A stretch of 64,000 nucleotides of DNA. Source: Candidatus Thorarchaeota archaeon (GTDB taxonomy: Archaea > Asgardarchaeota > Thorarchaeia > Thorarchaeales > Thorarchaeaceae). Of this stretch, positions 24,296 through 33,565 are shown piece after piece. Each line of letters opens with the position of its first letter. Position 1 is the stretch's first letter. The notes beneath the pieces are model-generated. The model did not search any database. It had not been told where the DNA came from and saw only the letters and a list, made by a program, of their open reading frames with translations. The position numbers and the translations under genes were made by a program. Location: positions 1-64,000 of the forward strand of contig RDOC01000003.1 in the NCBI GenBank assembly GCA_011364985.1, read 5' to 3'.

Positions 24296-26608
24296 TCAGA
24301 TTTTCTTAGCATTTCGTATCCAAGTTCTAAATGTTGAATCTCTAGGAATCGGTTTCCGGAATTTACCTGATTTCTTTCTTTTTGTTATACGACTTTTGAG
24401 ACTCTTTGAAGAGGAACGTTTCAATGCTTTTATGTTATGAATTCCAGCAGCAAACAGGATTTCAGCCTCATCTTCTCTTATCCCATGGATTTGCATTAGT
24501 TCAGCAAAGGAACACCATCTTGAGACTGTACTTGGGGTAACGCCACAAAGTGAGGAAACTACAGCAATCTCATTCTCTGTTTTACAGGTGTTCAATAAAT
24601 CTGTGCTAGTAAGAATTCCTTGATCAATGAGCCTGCTCTTAGGGACATCATCGATTGTCTTCATGTCAGCAATCAGATGACTCTGCTGCTTTTTCCCATC
24701 TCCATAACTTTCATAGAATTCATCCAATGAAATCATTCCATCGCGATACAATTCGATAGCTAGGTCTTGTTTGGGTAAAGAACTGACTGTTTCGATTCTG
24801 ACTACTTGTCGAATTGCCTCGTGGTGTTGGCTTGTGACAGATTTGGATATTCTTTCAAACCACGGAGCAAAGTCGAAATTGAGAAGGTCTAGATTAAAAG
24901 CTTTGAATTGTTCGATACGATTCCGAACATCATCGGCAGAGAAACCTTCTCTGAGTGCCTTTTTCTCATCATACACAATCTTCTTTCCTGCAACATCTTT
25001 CTGAATCGATTTTAGTTCTTCAATATCGAGGATTGAAAGTGCCTTCGTCATCTCTTGCTCTGCATGATATAGTAACTCTCTTGTTTCCGAAACAGCTTTG
25101 TTCAGCAGTTCCAATGCTTCTCTAGCTTGCTTGCTTTGTTTATTAGCTGCTCTGATCTTGTTGTCTTTTATAGCACTCATACCGCGAATATATGTACGAT
25201 CAATATACTGCGAATATTGTCTTATTAATTTCAGATGTTCTTCCAATTTTATCAAGTATGCAGGTGCATCTGGATTGCTGATTGAAATAGAGGAATCACT
25301 AACGGCATGTGTTGTTTTCTCGTAGTCAGAGTCATATGGTGTAGGACATTTTTCTACTACATATTCGCAGCTTTCTTCACCAATTTCAGCGGCGCGCTCT
25401 TCAAGCCACTTAAAAAGAAGACTGATAACAGCGCCTGCTGCTCCAGCGCCATACCCAATTATCTCAAGTATGAAGAGTATAGCATCAATACTACCCATGA
25501 TTACGAACAAATTATGCGCCGCAGGAGCTGTTCCAAGTCCCCATTCAGCCATCTTTGCAGCATCTATCTTATTACCTAAAATCCTGATTCGCTGTGTTAC
25601 AGGTGGAACATATGGATAATGAACAGCATCCTCGTTTCCTATCTTAAGAATCGTCAAGGGTACATGATATGTATACGTTTTTTCAGTTGGTCCAAGAAGA
25701 TGGAATTCTTCGCAATCGTGATCAGCTGTATACCAGCTCCATTTCTTCAGTAGAGAATCTGTATAGAAGGATGCATAGTAACCTGGATCCAAATATTGGA
25801 GTTGTTCACTGTTAGGTCCACCTCGCCTGCGCAGAACAATGTCAGTTCGTTTGTCATCTTCGTCTTCTTCAAAACATCCAACTTTGAATGTCAAGGGTTC
25901 CCGATAATAATTTCTGAATCCGAAGAATAGCTCATAATCATGGTTCCAGAAAGGATGTCCTTGGACAAAAAACCTGATATCGTACATGGAGTGAGTTTTC
26001 ACAGATATTTTCAGGGTCTTTCTTTCAGTCAGTGTTCCTAGATGGCGACCAGGTTTATTCTCACCCCTATATTCAACCCATTCCCATTGATCTAGTTTAG
26101 CTTCAATATCGAAAGAAAAGGTTGTATATTCTCCAAGATGAAAGAGATCTTTAGGTGCTGTGAATCTTACTGACTGGTCATCCTTGTCGAAGGTGCAATA
26201 AGTGTCAAATCTTGGTGGTGGTATCTCATCACCTCTTCTCTGTCTTCTCAACTCCTCTTTTTGCTCCCTTGTCATCGGGTCTGAAAAATGCGCCATAACC
26301 TGCCCTGAGTCATCATACATAGTTATCTTAAAACTTGGAATGTCGTAATTGGTCGTTGCTTCTCGATAGGACATAGCGATTTTGAATACAACATCTCCTC
26401 TAAGCACTGGCAACCAGTATTCCCACTGATCTTTCCCAATTAATTTGAATGGGGGATCCTCTGGTACATCATCATGTGCTTCATATTCAGGAAACATAAG
26501 GAACTCGATTTTGGGGTCTTCAAACCGTTCATCACGTGTCCATTCTCCAATACATTGAATCGACACAAATGGGATTATAGTATCCCTAGAAACCATTCGT
26601 AATGCCAT
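24296..26608 (-). CDS. large protein: beta-rich N-terminus, membrane hairpin, coiled coil, C-terminal HhH domain
   Basis: A 770-residue protein paralogous to 27295-29499. Residues 1-350 look beta-rich (repeated hydrophobic/charged strands, LRGDVVFKIAMSY, WSWYTADHD). A glycine-rich hydrophobic hairpin lies near 375-415 (LFVIMGSIDAILFILEIIG, GAAGAVISLL). Long helices with coiled-coil character follow (450-560). The C-terminus carries a DUF4332-like tandem helix-hairpin-helix region (FAELMQIHGIREDEAEILFAAGI). The layout, a soluble head, membrane insertion hairpin and putative nucleic-acid or protein-binding tail, is unusual. It is divergent from its paralog across a 686-base region that carries tRNA-like fragments. 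Function unknown. Confidence 0.65.
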   Translation of the reverse strand: MALRMVSRDTIIPFVSIQCIGEWTRDERFEDPKIEFLMFPEYEAHDDVPEDPPFKLIGKDQWEYWLPVLRGDVVFKIAMSYREATTNYDIPSFKITMYDDSGQVMAHFSDPMTREQKEELRRQRRGDEIPPPRFDTYCTFDKDDQSVRFTAPKDLFHLGEYTTFSFDIEAKLDQWEWVEYRGENKPGRHLGTLTERKTLKISVKTHSMYDIRFFVQGHPFWNHDYELFFGFRNYYREPLTFKVGCFEEDEDDKRTDIVLRRRGGPNSEQLQYLDPGYYASFYTDSLLKKWSWYTADHDCEEFHLLGPTEKTYTYHVPLTILKIGNEDAVHYPYVPPVTQRIRILGNKIDAAKMAEWGLGTAPAAHNLFVIMGSIDAILFILEIIGYGAGAAGAVISLLFKWLEERAAEIGEESCEYVVEKCPTPYDSDYEKTTHAVSDSSISISNPDAPAYLIKLEEHLKLIRQYSQYIDRTYIRGMSAIKDNKIRAANKQSKQAREALELLNKAVSETRELLYHAEQEMTKALSILDIEELKSIQKDVAGKKIVYDEKKALREGFSADDVRNRIEQFKAFNLDLLNFDFAPWFERISKSVTSQHHEAIRQVVRIETVSSLPKQDLAIELYRDGMISLDEFYESYGDGKKQQSHLIADMKTIDDVPKSRLIDQGILTSTDLLNTCKTENEIAVVSSLCGVTPSTVSRWCSFAELMQIHGIREDEAEILFAAGIHNIKALKRSSSKSLKSRITKRKKSGKFRKPIPRDSTFRTWIRNAKKI

Positions 26609-26765
26609 TGTGGTATTTTCACCTCATCGTGAATAGTGTCAAGCTCCCAATCAGGCGTGACCTTTGTCATCTATTCCTTGATTGAGTCCCCCACTCAAGT
26701 GCAAGTCCAGAGAAGAATATTAGACAGGTCGTATAATGTAATACGAGCTTAAGTTGCTATTCAAT

Positions 26766-26797
26766 CTTCTCATGTTTCGATCTCGCCCGTACCGCCT
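26766..26797 (+). repeat. degenerate tRNA 3'-like fragment
   Basis: TTTCGATCTCGCCCGTACC resembles the T loop and 3' acceptor of the partial tRNA-Ala at 11678-11786 (TTCGAATCTCGCCCGGTCC). There is no 5' half nearby. Similarity is partial, so this is a weak call. Confidence 0.3.
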
Positions 26798-27020
26798 ATT
26801 TTATTGCTGTAAAACAAAGCTGCATTGCTCAATCCAAAATGACACGGAAAAAGATGGATAGGTAACTGTCGGTGTCATATTCAAACAGCTGCAGAAATAT
26901 GGAGGCGGGTTTATTGCATCCACATTCAGCTTCAGGCATATCAGCTTTCAAGCAGAATCTGGTGTAATTCAACAGCTAGTGACAGTGCGGTGAAGATAGG
27001 TGGATTTCCCATCTGATACC

Positions 27021-27053
27021 GATTCACGTGTTCAAGTCACCTCAGGCCCATCA
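27021..27053 (+). repeat. tRNA-Val 3'-like fragment
   Basis: TCACGTGTTCAAGTCAC followed by CTCAGGCCCATCA matches most of the spliced T arm and 3' acceptor of tRNA-Val(GAC) at 23823, without its intron. The same 15 bases TCACGTGTTCAAGTC recur at 30241. It looks like a decayed integration-site copy. Confidence 0.45.
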
Positions 27054-27294
27054 CTTCCTCAGAATGTCAGCCGAGGGCAATCAGAGGGCTTTTGATGACC
27101 TAAAAGGTTCCAAAACGGATATTCTAAGTGCGAATCAGAAGCGGAAAATTAACAGGAACATTGATTACAAAGCTCAGGCATGTTCCTATGCGCAACAATT
27201 CTACATCAATTTAGCAGCTAAGTAGAATGGAGGGAGAGAGATAGTTGGTTACGCCTGATAGGTATCAAGATAGAATTAGAAGGAGAAATGAGAG

Positions 27295-29499
27295 ATGGAT
27301 ACAGAAGTAGTGATAGCATCCATAGCCTGTACTGGCGAGCTGGATGAGTCAAATCGCTATGTTAACCCGTATATTGACATAGTATTAGATCCTTTTGAAG
27401 CAGCCAAAGATAAGACAGATGACGAAATGGAATATGCCATCGACATCTTACGTGGTGATGTAATTATAAAGGTCAGCACAAGCTATATCGAGGCGACCGA
27501 ATACCTTGATGAACCTTCTTTCAGGATGACAGTGAAAGATGCCTCTGGGCAAATAATTGATGTCGTAGAGGATGAATATGATCCCTCAATGGTGCGGGAT
27601 AGATTTCTCTATCATGACAAGGATAAGTCTGAACTCTACTATATATCAAAAATAGATAACTTCACTCCTGCAGAACCCTTAACATATCAATTTGACCTCG
27701 AGGCGAATATTGTACTATACGAATGGACGGATGAAGGAGAACGCGGAGATTACGTTGACACAATAACAAAGATGCAGAGTATTATTGTGAAAGTCACAGC
27801 AAATGCAATTGAAAGAATCCTAGTCACCCCATCATTTAGCCCAACTTCAAATATCAAATGGAAAGACTATTACAGACTCATAGTCAAAGTGGAAAACCTC
27901 CATTCAAATCCTATTAATTACAAGCTGCCTTGCCGCGAGGATGATGACAAGGAGATATGGGACTATTCCCTGAATATTCTAGGCGCAAAAGGAACCCAGA
28001 CTCACACCGAAGACTTGCATCAGGATTGGACATGGTACTCGGAGAATCCAGGGCTTTCCTTTATCACAAGTGGCCCCACAACGAAGACCTTCAAGTATAC
28101 TGCTCAGTTGATATTGTGCGAATATCAAGATGGTCAGTTGGTTGAAACAGTATACGGACCCTATGAGCTATCAAAGATCGTATACGTTCCTCAGAATAAA
28201 CTTGATCATGCCTATTGGGCAAATATCTGCTGGGGTTCGGGAGCTGGATGTTTTGGAGCTGCAGCAGGCACAGCGTTTTGGGGAGTTGTGTGCACTGTCA
28301 TTTCGCAATTCCTGCTTGAGATGACATTGCCGTTTTGTCTGTTCTGTTTCCAATTAGCGGGATTCTATTTGACTGCAGGAGGAATTCTTGAAATGATTGG
28401 AGGATGGAATGCGAGTGATGCAAAGGATAAATGCCCCATCTCTTTTGACCGCCAATATAAGGAATTAGCTGAAGAAGACCTTGAGAAATACCTCCGACCA
28501 CTTCCACAAGACGTGTCAACGGAACTTGAAGAATTGCAGGAAGCATTTGCTGGATTGGTTGCATTGAATGAAAGCATCAATAAAACACATGCTAGATTCC
28601 TTAGTGCGAAAAAAGAGAATGATACCAAAGCTGCTAAGAAACAACGTGCTTATGCTGAAGCATCATCTAGTGTTCTTAAGGATCATCTCACCACTATCAA
28701 GAACCTGCTGCCGCGGGTTAGGAAAGACGCCAAGAATGTAGCCGAGAAGATTGATAGGGAGAAACTTGCCGAGCTGGCGGAATACTATTTCGAAAAAGGC
28801 ATTCCCTCTGGTCACGAAACGAAGTTCAAACGGGAACTAAAGCGTTGTGGAGTTGACTCAAAGGATATCTCCAGAATTGAACAAGATTCGAAAAGAGGGA
28901 AACCGACTGATTTTCTAGATTTCAACATTCAAGAAGCTCATAATGTACTAGAGCAAAGTGCCCTTAAGGTAAGGGATGACACAGAAGACCAGATTGAGCG
29001 AATAGAAGAACTAGATGGCTTATCGAAAGAGGATATGAGCATCGAGCTACTTCAAGAGGGACTCATCACTCTTGACGAATACTTTGAACGCCGGAAGAAA
29101 AATGAAAAAGCCAGCAACTACTTATTACTGGAGATTGAAGACATTAGACTCCACGATAGAAAACGACTCGACGAAGCAGATATTCATTCGACCTCAGATT
29201 TTCTCAAAGCCTGTAGAAAGCGTAAAGGTATCAAGCTGCTTTCGACTCGAACCGGTATTGATAGGAAGAAGGTCATCTATTGGTGCCATTTGGCAGAGCT
29301 AATGCAAATTCGGGGTGTTGGCGAGCGAGAAGCCAAACTCTTGATTCTTTCAGGAATAAAGACCAGAAGAGCATTACAGAAAGCATCTAGAAAGAAATTA
29401 CACGAAACAATGCAAAAGATGAAGAAAGAGCATGAAGTTATAGGCAGAATTCCTACCGAAGCAACTATCAAGAAGTGGGTGGAGCGATCCAAGAAATAG
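27295..29499 (+). CDS. large paralog: beta-rich N-terminus, membrane hairpin, coiled coil, C-terminal HhH domain
   Basis: A 734-residue protein with the same layout as 24296-26608. The N-terminal half is beta-rich (DILRGDVIIKVSTSYIEATE matches LRGDVVFKIAMSYREAT in the paralog). Near 305-375 is a Cys/Gly-rich hydrophobic hairpin (FWGVVCTVISQFLLEMTL, LFCFQLAGFYLTAGG). Helical coiled coil covers 410-600. The C-terminus reads LAELMQIRGVGEREAKLLILSGIKTRRAL, a DUF4332-like HhH pair. The ribosome binding site GAAGGAGAAATGAG is good. The two paralogs are well diverged, so the duplication is old. Function unknown. Confidence 0.65.
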   Translation: MDTEVVIASIACTGELDESNRYVNPYIDIVLDPFEAAKDKTDDEMEYAIDILRGDVIIKVSTSYIEATEYLDEPSFRMTVKDASGQIIDVVEDEYDPSMVRDRFLYHDKDKSELYYISKIDNFTPAEPLTYQFDLEANIVLYEWTDEGERGDYVDTITKMQSIIVKVTANAIERILVTPSFSPTSNIKWKDYYRLIVKVENLHSNPINYKLPCREDDDKEIWDYSLNILGAKGTQTHTEDLHQDWTWYSENPGLSFITSGPTTKTFKYTAQLILCEYQDGQLVETVYGPYELSKIVYVPQNKLDHAYWANICWGSGAGCFGAAAGTAFWGVVCTVISQFLLEMTLPFCLFCFQLAGFYLTAGGILEMIGGWNASDAKDKCPISFDRQYKELAEEDLEKYLRPLPQDVSTELEELQEAFAGLVALNESINKTHARFLSAKKENDTKAAKKQRAYAEASSSVLKDHLTTIKNLLPRVRKDAKNVAEKIDREKLAELAEYYFEKGIPSGHETKFKRELKRCGVDSKDISRIEQDSKRGKPTDFLDFNIQEAHNVLEQSALKVRDDTEDQIERIEELDGLSKEDMSIELLQEGLITLDEYFERRKKNEKASNYLLLEIEDIRLHDRKRLDEADIHSTSDFLKACRKRKGIKLLSTRTGIDRKKVIYWCHLAELMQIRGVGEREAKLLILSGIKTRRALQKASRKKLHETMQKMKKEHEVIGRIPTEATIKKWVERSKK

Positions 29500-29682
29500 G
29501 ATAAAACCAAGGGAAGAAGAACCTAAGGAATTTCGTTCTGAGAAGTTGGGAGTCTACTCCCAACTCCAATTCCTTGAGAGAAGTCTATCTTTCGTCTAGC
29601 ATAGCCTCTGTTTCTTCAAATCATGTTCGTTCTACCATTAGCCACTTTCCCAGGTAAGAGAGGGCAATTGGAACTTGAGATT

Positions 29683-30135
29683 CTACCGATGGCTCTTGCT
29701 GAATAGCTCCTTCCACTTTTGATAGGCCACTCTGAACTCGTCATCCTTTCCGAGTTCATTGTACAGAACATATAGACCATGCCAAGGGCTATGATAATCA
29801 GGATCTAATTCTATGGAGTGTTTGTACGCTTTCTCTGCTTCTTGATATCGATTGATTCCTTGAAGCTTAAACACATTTCCGAGACTGTACCAACCCTCCG
29901 AATGCGTAGAATCGATCTGCAGAGCAGTCCGATATGCCTGCTCGGCCTCGGGAAGCCGCTCTTTTCCTTGTAGTGCAATTGAAGATCCTAAGGACAACCA
30001 ATAAGGCGCGTTCTTGGGGTCTACCAGAATGAGTTCTCTATATGCAAGTTCAGCCTTGGCAAACCGTTCTTGTTGAAAGAGCTTTCGCGCTTTTGCAAGG
30101 AGCTGTTCTGCATTCTCCTTCAAAGTTATCTCCAT
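29683..30135 (-). CDS. tetratricopeptide-repeat protein
   Basis: About 150 residues with at least three TPR units: ARKLFQQERFAKAELAYRELILVDPKNAPYWLSLG, AEQAYRTALQIDSTHSEGWYSLGNVF and AEKAYKHSIELDPDYHSPWHGL. It is a soluble scaffold for protein contacts. The ATG at 30135 (MEITLKENAEQ) is preferred over the longer frame to 30183, whose extra residues are atypical. It lies between tRNA-like fragments with the large paralog. Confidence 0.7.
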   Translation of the reverse strand: MEITLKENAEQLLAKARKLFQQERFAKAELAYRELILVDPKNAPYWLSLGSSIALQGKERLPEAEQAYRTALQIDSTHSEGWYSLGNVFKLQGINRYQEAEKAYKHSIELDPDYHSPWHGLYVLYNELGKDDEFRVAYQKWKELFSKSHR

Positions 30136-30240
30136 CTTCTTTTTATTACATTCATGGGAAATAAAGATAGCTGAGCAATTCATGAATCTGTATTTTGACT
30201 GGTTTGGACTTCGAAGAAAGTATCAGGAGATGCCAACAGA

Positions 30241-30272
30241 GATCACGTGTTCAAGTCGCGTTCGATCCGCCA
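30241..30272 (+). repeat. tRNA 3'-like fragment
   Basis: Shares TCACGTGTTCAAGTC exactly with the fragment at 27021 and continues with an acceptor-like CGATCCGCCA. There is no 5' half nearby. It is probably another trace of insertion at a tRNA end. Confidence 0.4.
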
Positions 30273-30450
30273 TTTCTTCAGGCCATATTCACGCTAGGTG
30301 AAAGGATTATGTCTCGGATTTTCGTTCAAGTACACAACGTTTCAGTGATTCAAAGATGAGTTCTGTACCTCGCAGGCACTCATCGATGAGCCGCAACGAA
30401 GGCAGTCGAACTTCAGCCAAAACTGCAACTTGTCAAAGCGATGTGTAATA

Positions 30451-30957
30451 ATGAAAGATGAAAAACGCGATATTATGCAAAAGATGGCCGGTGGAGAGAT
30501 ATCAGTAGAAGAAGAGCAGAAGCTCCTAGACAAGATTGGCTCCGAAATAAAATCTCATGATAGCTGGAGAATACGCTATTCTAGGGCAGTAGGAGCTCAA
30601 GAGATGGAACGGATCCTGGGAAATGTATTGCCGAATGAAAATCCAGAGTTCTTGGAGGAATTGGATGCAGTAGGACGAGGCAGTGTTTCCTATAATGAGC
30701 TGGGTGAACTAGTCGCCAAACATGCCACAAATGAGTACCTGTCGCAGATAGCAAGTTTAGGTTATGGTGATTTGAACTCTAGACAATTGGGCCTACTGAT
30801 CATGAATGATGTGGGCCCTGATTTTGTAAGAGGGCTGTTGGATGTCGGGTATGAAGCTTCGCCCAAACATATTGTAGACACGGCAATATATGATGTGACC
30901 TTGGATCACATTGACAAATTGATGTTGCTGAGTCATTCTCATGCCGGAGAATACTGA
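30451..30957 (+). CDS. SHOCT/YvlB-like small helical protein
   Basis: About 168 residues. The start DEKRDIMQKMAGGEISVEEEQKLLDKIG is the short helix-turn-helix common in YvlB/SHOCT-like proteins (E-R-x-I-L-x-x-x-x-G-x-I-S-x-E-E-A). Two or three helical repeats follow, each with an LxELxxxG/LxxLGY-type pattern. It is soluble, likely a protein-interaction module. ATG 30451 is taken; an upstream TTG at 30430 is possible. Its end overlaps the convergent gene by 19 bases. Confidence 0.5.
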   Translation: MKDEKRDIMQKMAGGEISVEEEQKLLDKIGSEIKSHDSWRIRYSRAVGAQEMERILGNVLPNENPEFLEELDAVGRGSVSYNELGELVAKHATNEYLSQIASLGYGDLNSRQLGLLIMNDVGPDFVRGLLDVGYEASPKHIVDTAIYDVTLDHIDKLMLLSHSHAGEY

Positions 30958-31632
30958 ACCCAATCAGAGCTATCCACTATAATCGGATACCTTCGATACT
31001 CGTTAAGGAATAGGATTGTCCCAAGGATGTCTAGTATTAGTGAGGTTGTTAGCGAAAGGAGATACAATAGATCAGCAGCAAAAGAGGCTGACAGGAAATA
31101 GACCAACGGCCAAAATACCTCAATTAGTCCATACCCCAAAAAAAACTGGTTGGGGTGCTCTTTCACGAAGCCGCAGAAGAACGATTCCAAATACCACCGA
31201 CATAATTACATCAGCAGCGAAGAGTACAGACATCAAAGCCATCAATGTATTGACATCCAGGATAGGACTGAGGAATCGATTCATAGACTGGGTTAGAATA
31301 AGAAGTCCTGTTTCGACTATTGCCACCAGACTCAAAATTGTTGCATTATACTCAATGGAAAGTCCGTATATTCCTAGCACAAAAAGGAAAGAGCCGGCAG
31401 TGCCAACCAGACTAATCACAGCAAGTGTCACTATATTGAATTCCGAGAGAGGTCGCGGGCCAAAGATGATAAATGTCTCAATAATAGTTACAAATAATCC
31501 TATTAAGCTTCCCGCGAGTCCAGCTAGAATAAACCCTACGGGATCTCGGCCTATTTCTAATGTGGCTTCTTCTCCAGATTGGTAATAGCTGTCATTTTCC
31601 ACACTAAAACCTTCTATGAAACTCAATCTCAT
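30939..31632 (-). pseudogene. polytopic membrane protein with frameshift at a run of eight A/T
   Basis: The first frame (31632 to about 31140) encodes 170 residues with four to five membrane spans and stops soon after QPVFFG. A second frame, entered at a run of eight T on the coding strand (31138-31145), continues with LIEVFWPLVYFLSASF and one or two more spans to 30939. Together they give a sensible membrane protein of about 230 residues. The frameshift may be a sequencing error in the homopolymer, a true mutation, or slippage. Family unknown. Confidence 0.5.
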
Positions 31633-31724
31633 TCATGCAATTCTGTCAGGAGGAATAAACCTTTTCGACCACTTCGGAGCAACTTCGGTTCAGGCTTGGG
31701 AAACTATATCATTGCTAGAATACA

Positions 31725-32246
31725 TTAGAAGAACATTCCTGCACGCTCGGGGTATTTCCTTCTGAACTCCTTTAGGGCAGACTGCTCAAGAATGTCACTA
31801 GACCTAAGCATCTCAGGACTAAGTGTTCCCAAGTCAGGTCGTGCCAAAACAGGCCCAGTGAGAAGATGGTCCACACTCTCACCAGCTATGTCTGAGAGAC
31901 TCAGAGGCGACCGTGTTAATATCCGTTGCAACTGCATCCTTGTCCTTTCAGGCTCACTCAAGGTGGATACAAGATTCCGTATGTCCGACTCCTGAAGGGG
32001 ACGGAAGCCGTATTCTGGCGTGGATCGTATTCTTTCAAGCACCTCTGAAGGCTCTGAGAGTTCAATCCCTGATCCTGTGAATCTGTTGGGACTAAGGGGA
32101 ATCAATTTGAGCTGAAAGGCAGACTCTGTCCCAACGACTAACATCTCACCCCTAGGAGTAGACATGACTCTCCAGCCTCTAGGCTCCGCTGAGTACTGCT
32201 TCAATATGCGCGGCAGAATGTCGTCTACTGGTTCTATATCAGTCAC
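31725..32246 (-). CDS. soluble protein of unknown function
   Basis: A 173-residue protein. The first half looks like a small alpha/beta domain (WRVMSTPRGEMLVVGTESAFQLKLIPLSP). The second half is helical with repeated Leu/Arg pairs and ends EFRRKYPERAGMFF. There are no Cys clusters or membrane spans. No family is recognised. Confidence 0.5.
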   Translation of the reverse strand: MTDIEPVDDILPRILKQYSAEPRGWRVMSTPRGEMLVVGTESAFQLKLIPLSPNRFTGSGIELSEPSEVLERIRSTPEYGFRPLQESDIRNLVSTLSEPERTRMQLQRILTRSPLSLSDIAGESVDHLLTGPVLARPDLGTLSPEMLRSSDILEQSALKEFRRKYPERAGMFF

Positions 32247-32383
32247 GGTTCATCATAGAATATAGGTTCGCTTTCCCCTCATAATCATGTTGCTATAGGA
32301 GTTATCGTGGAAAACAGCTTTTATGAATGTAGTATACCTAGCTCCGAGTGTGGGAAGAATGACCTTGTATCTTTCCTATTACT

Positions 32384-32761
32384 TCATGGACGTATAGTCA
32401 AGGCTTCCCCAAATGAAATACCCATGTCGACAGTACCACGCACCAGAGTACTACCTAGGTCCAATCCGTGTATAATCTCTGAAAGCAGGTCATCGCCTGC
32501 TGTACTAGCATCCTCGTATCCATCCAGTTTGTCATAGTCAAAGACATACTTGAAAGTGAGTGTCACATCCTTAACCTGAACTCCGAGGGCTGTCAGTGTC
32601 AGCCTACGAAGTCGCTTCTGGTCATTCAAGAAAGGGCTTACGAAGAACTCGGGGAAGTACACAATCACAGCCGCATTCTTTGCAAATCCTTTGAAATCGG
32701 CATAATCCTCCAGCACTATCGGAGGAGTAAGAGTTGTTGATTCTTGTTTCATTAAAGCCAT
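32384..32761 (-). CDS. soluble protein of unknown function
   Basis: A 125-residue protein with a hydrophobic beta segment (AAVIVYFPEFFVSPFL), a basic helix (QKRLRRLTLTALGVQV), and an acidic middle part (DYDKLDGYEDASTAGDDLL). No family is recognised. It starts just upstream of a tRNA T-arm-like sequence at 32768. Confidence 0.45.
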   Translation of the reverse strand: MALMKQESTTLTPPIVLEDYADFKGFAKNAAVIVYFPEFFVSPFLNDQKRLRRLTLTALGVQVKDVTLTFKYVFDYDKLDGYEDASTAGDDLLSEIIHGLDLGSTLVRGTVDMGISFGEALTIRP

Positions 32762-32767
32762 CTCACT

Positions 32768-32800
32768 GTTTCCTGTTCGAATCCCTCCCGCCCCTTCATT
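32768..32800 (+). repeat. possible tRNA 3'-like fragment
   Basis: CTGTTCGAATCCCTCCCGCC resembles a T arm running into an acceptor stem, in the same setting as the fragments at 27021 and 30241. Evidence is weak because it rests on a short T-loop-like motif. Confidence 0.25.
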
Positions 32801-33026
32801 TCCAGTGGAGCAGGGAAGGAATTCGGCGTCAAATTAGGCCTCCCGGCCAACTCTAATATGGTATATGTATAACTACTAATAAATTTATCTCTTCTTTTAT
32901 TTTTTAAACTTATAGTTTGATATTAATACTTAGAACACGTGTTCTAGTTGATTGAGAGATGGATCGCAGAAGAGTTATGAGACTCCAATGTCCAGAGGAC
33001 TACTACACGGCAAAATCTGAAGCCTT

Positions 33027-33506
33027 TTAGGATGGAGAAGCAAAAGACTCGCATACCTTTCTCAGACGCTTCAAGTGCTGATTCTTCAGATATGCAAGAT
33101 ACTCAAAAACCACACCAACAACTTTCGATTTGGCGCGAGACGAGATGGAGAGATAGAATTTGTGAGACTTCAGCCCCCGTTCGAGAACCTGATTGCATAC
33201 TGTCACACGCTGGAATTGCAGAGTTGAACCAAATGGTGATGTGAAATCAAACGGGTCGCTGTTAGGAGGTTCCCATTTGCCGTGAACCACTTGAGCCTCT
33301 TCAATTGCGCTGACAACACCAGTAAACATCATGTCTTCGATCTTAGCAATAAGTTCCTCTTCCGACTCCTGTAGAACCAAGAGAAGTGCTTGAACCTCTG
33401 GTATCTTCGTTTTTTCAAGCTCGTCTGCGTAATACTGCAGGTCATTCAGTGCGGTAGCTAGGGCCAGATTCAGCATGTGTTTAACCGGGTCCTTGAAATC
33501 AGACAT
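33027..33506 (-). CDS. mainly helical protein, ferritin-like possibility
   Basis: A 159-residue protein, strongly helical. The N-terminal part (LALATALNDLQYYADELEKTKIPEV, LQESEEELIAKIEDMM) has Glu/His-type spacing reminiscent of ferritin-like four-helix proteins, but the full ExxH ligand set is not evident. The C-terminal half is different (SPFGSTLQFQRVTVCNQ) and ends basic. I do not assign a function. Confidence 0.4.
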   Translation of the reverse strand: MSDFKDPVKHMLNLALATALNDLQYYADELEKTKIPEVQALLLVLQESEEELIAKIEDMMFTGVVSAIEEAQVVHGKWEPPNSDPFDFTSPFGSTLQFQRVTVCNQVLERGLKSHKFYLSISSRAKSKVVGVVFEYLAYLKNQHLKRLRKVCESFASPS

Positions 33507-33565
33507 GTGAGATTGCCTTAGTATACATTCGGATAAAAGAGATTATTGTTCGTTGTCGAAATGAA

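Larger units (their letters stand above)
26609..27294. other. divergent intergenic region with tRNA 3'-like fragments
   Basis: A 686-base region between the two large paralogs. It holds T-arm-like fragments at 26766-26797 and 27021-27053. A frame at 27028-27225 (internal ATG 27064) could give a 53-residue peptide but has no good ribosome binding site. Confidence 0.4.
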
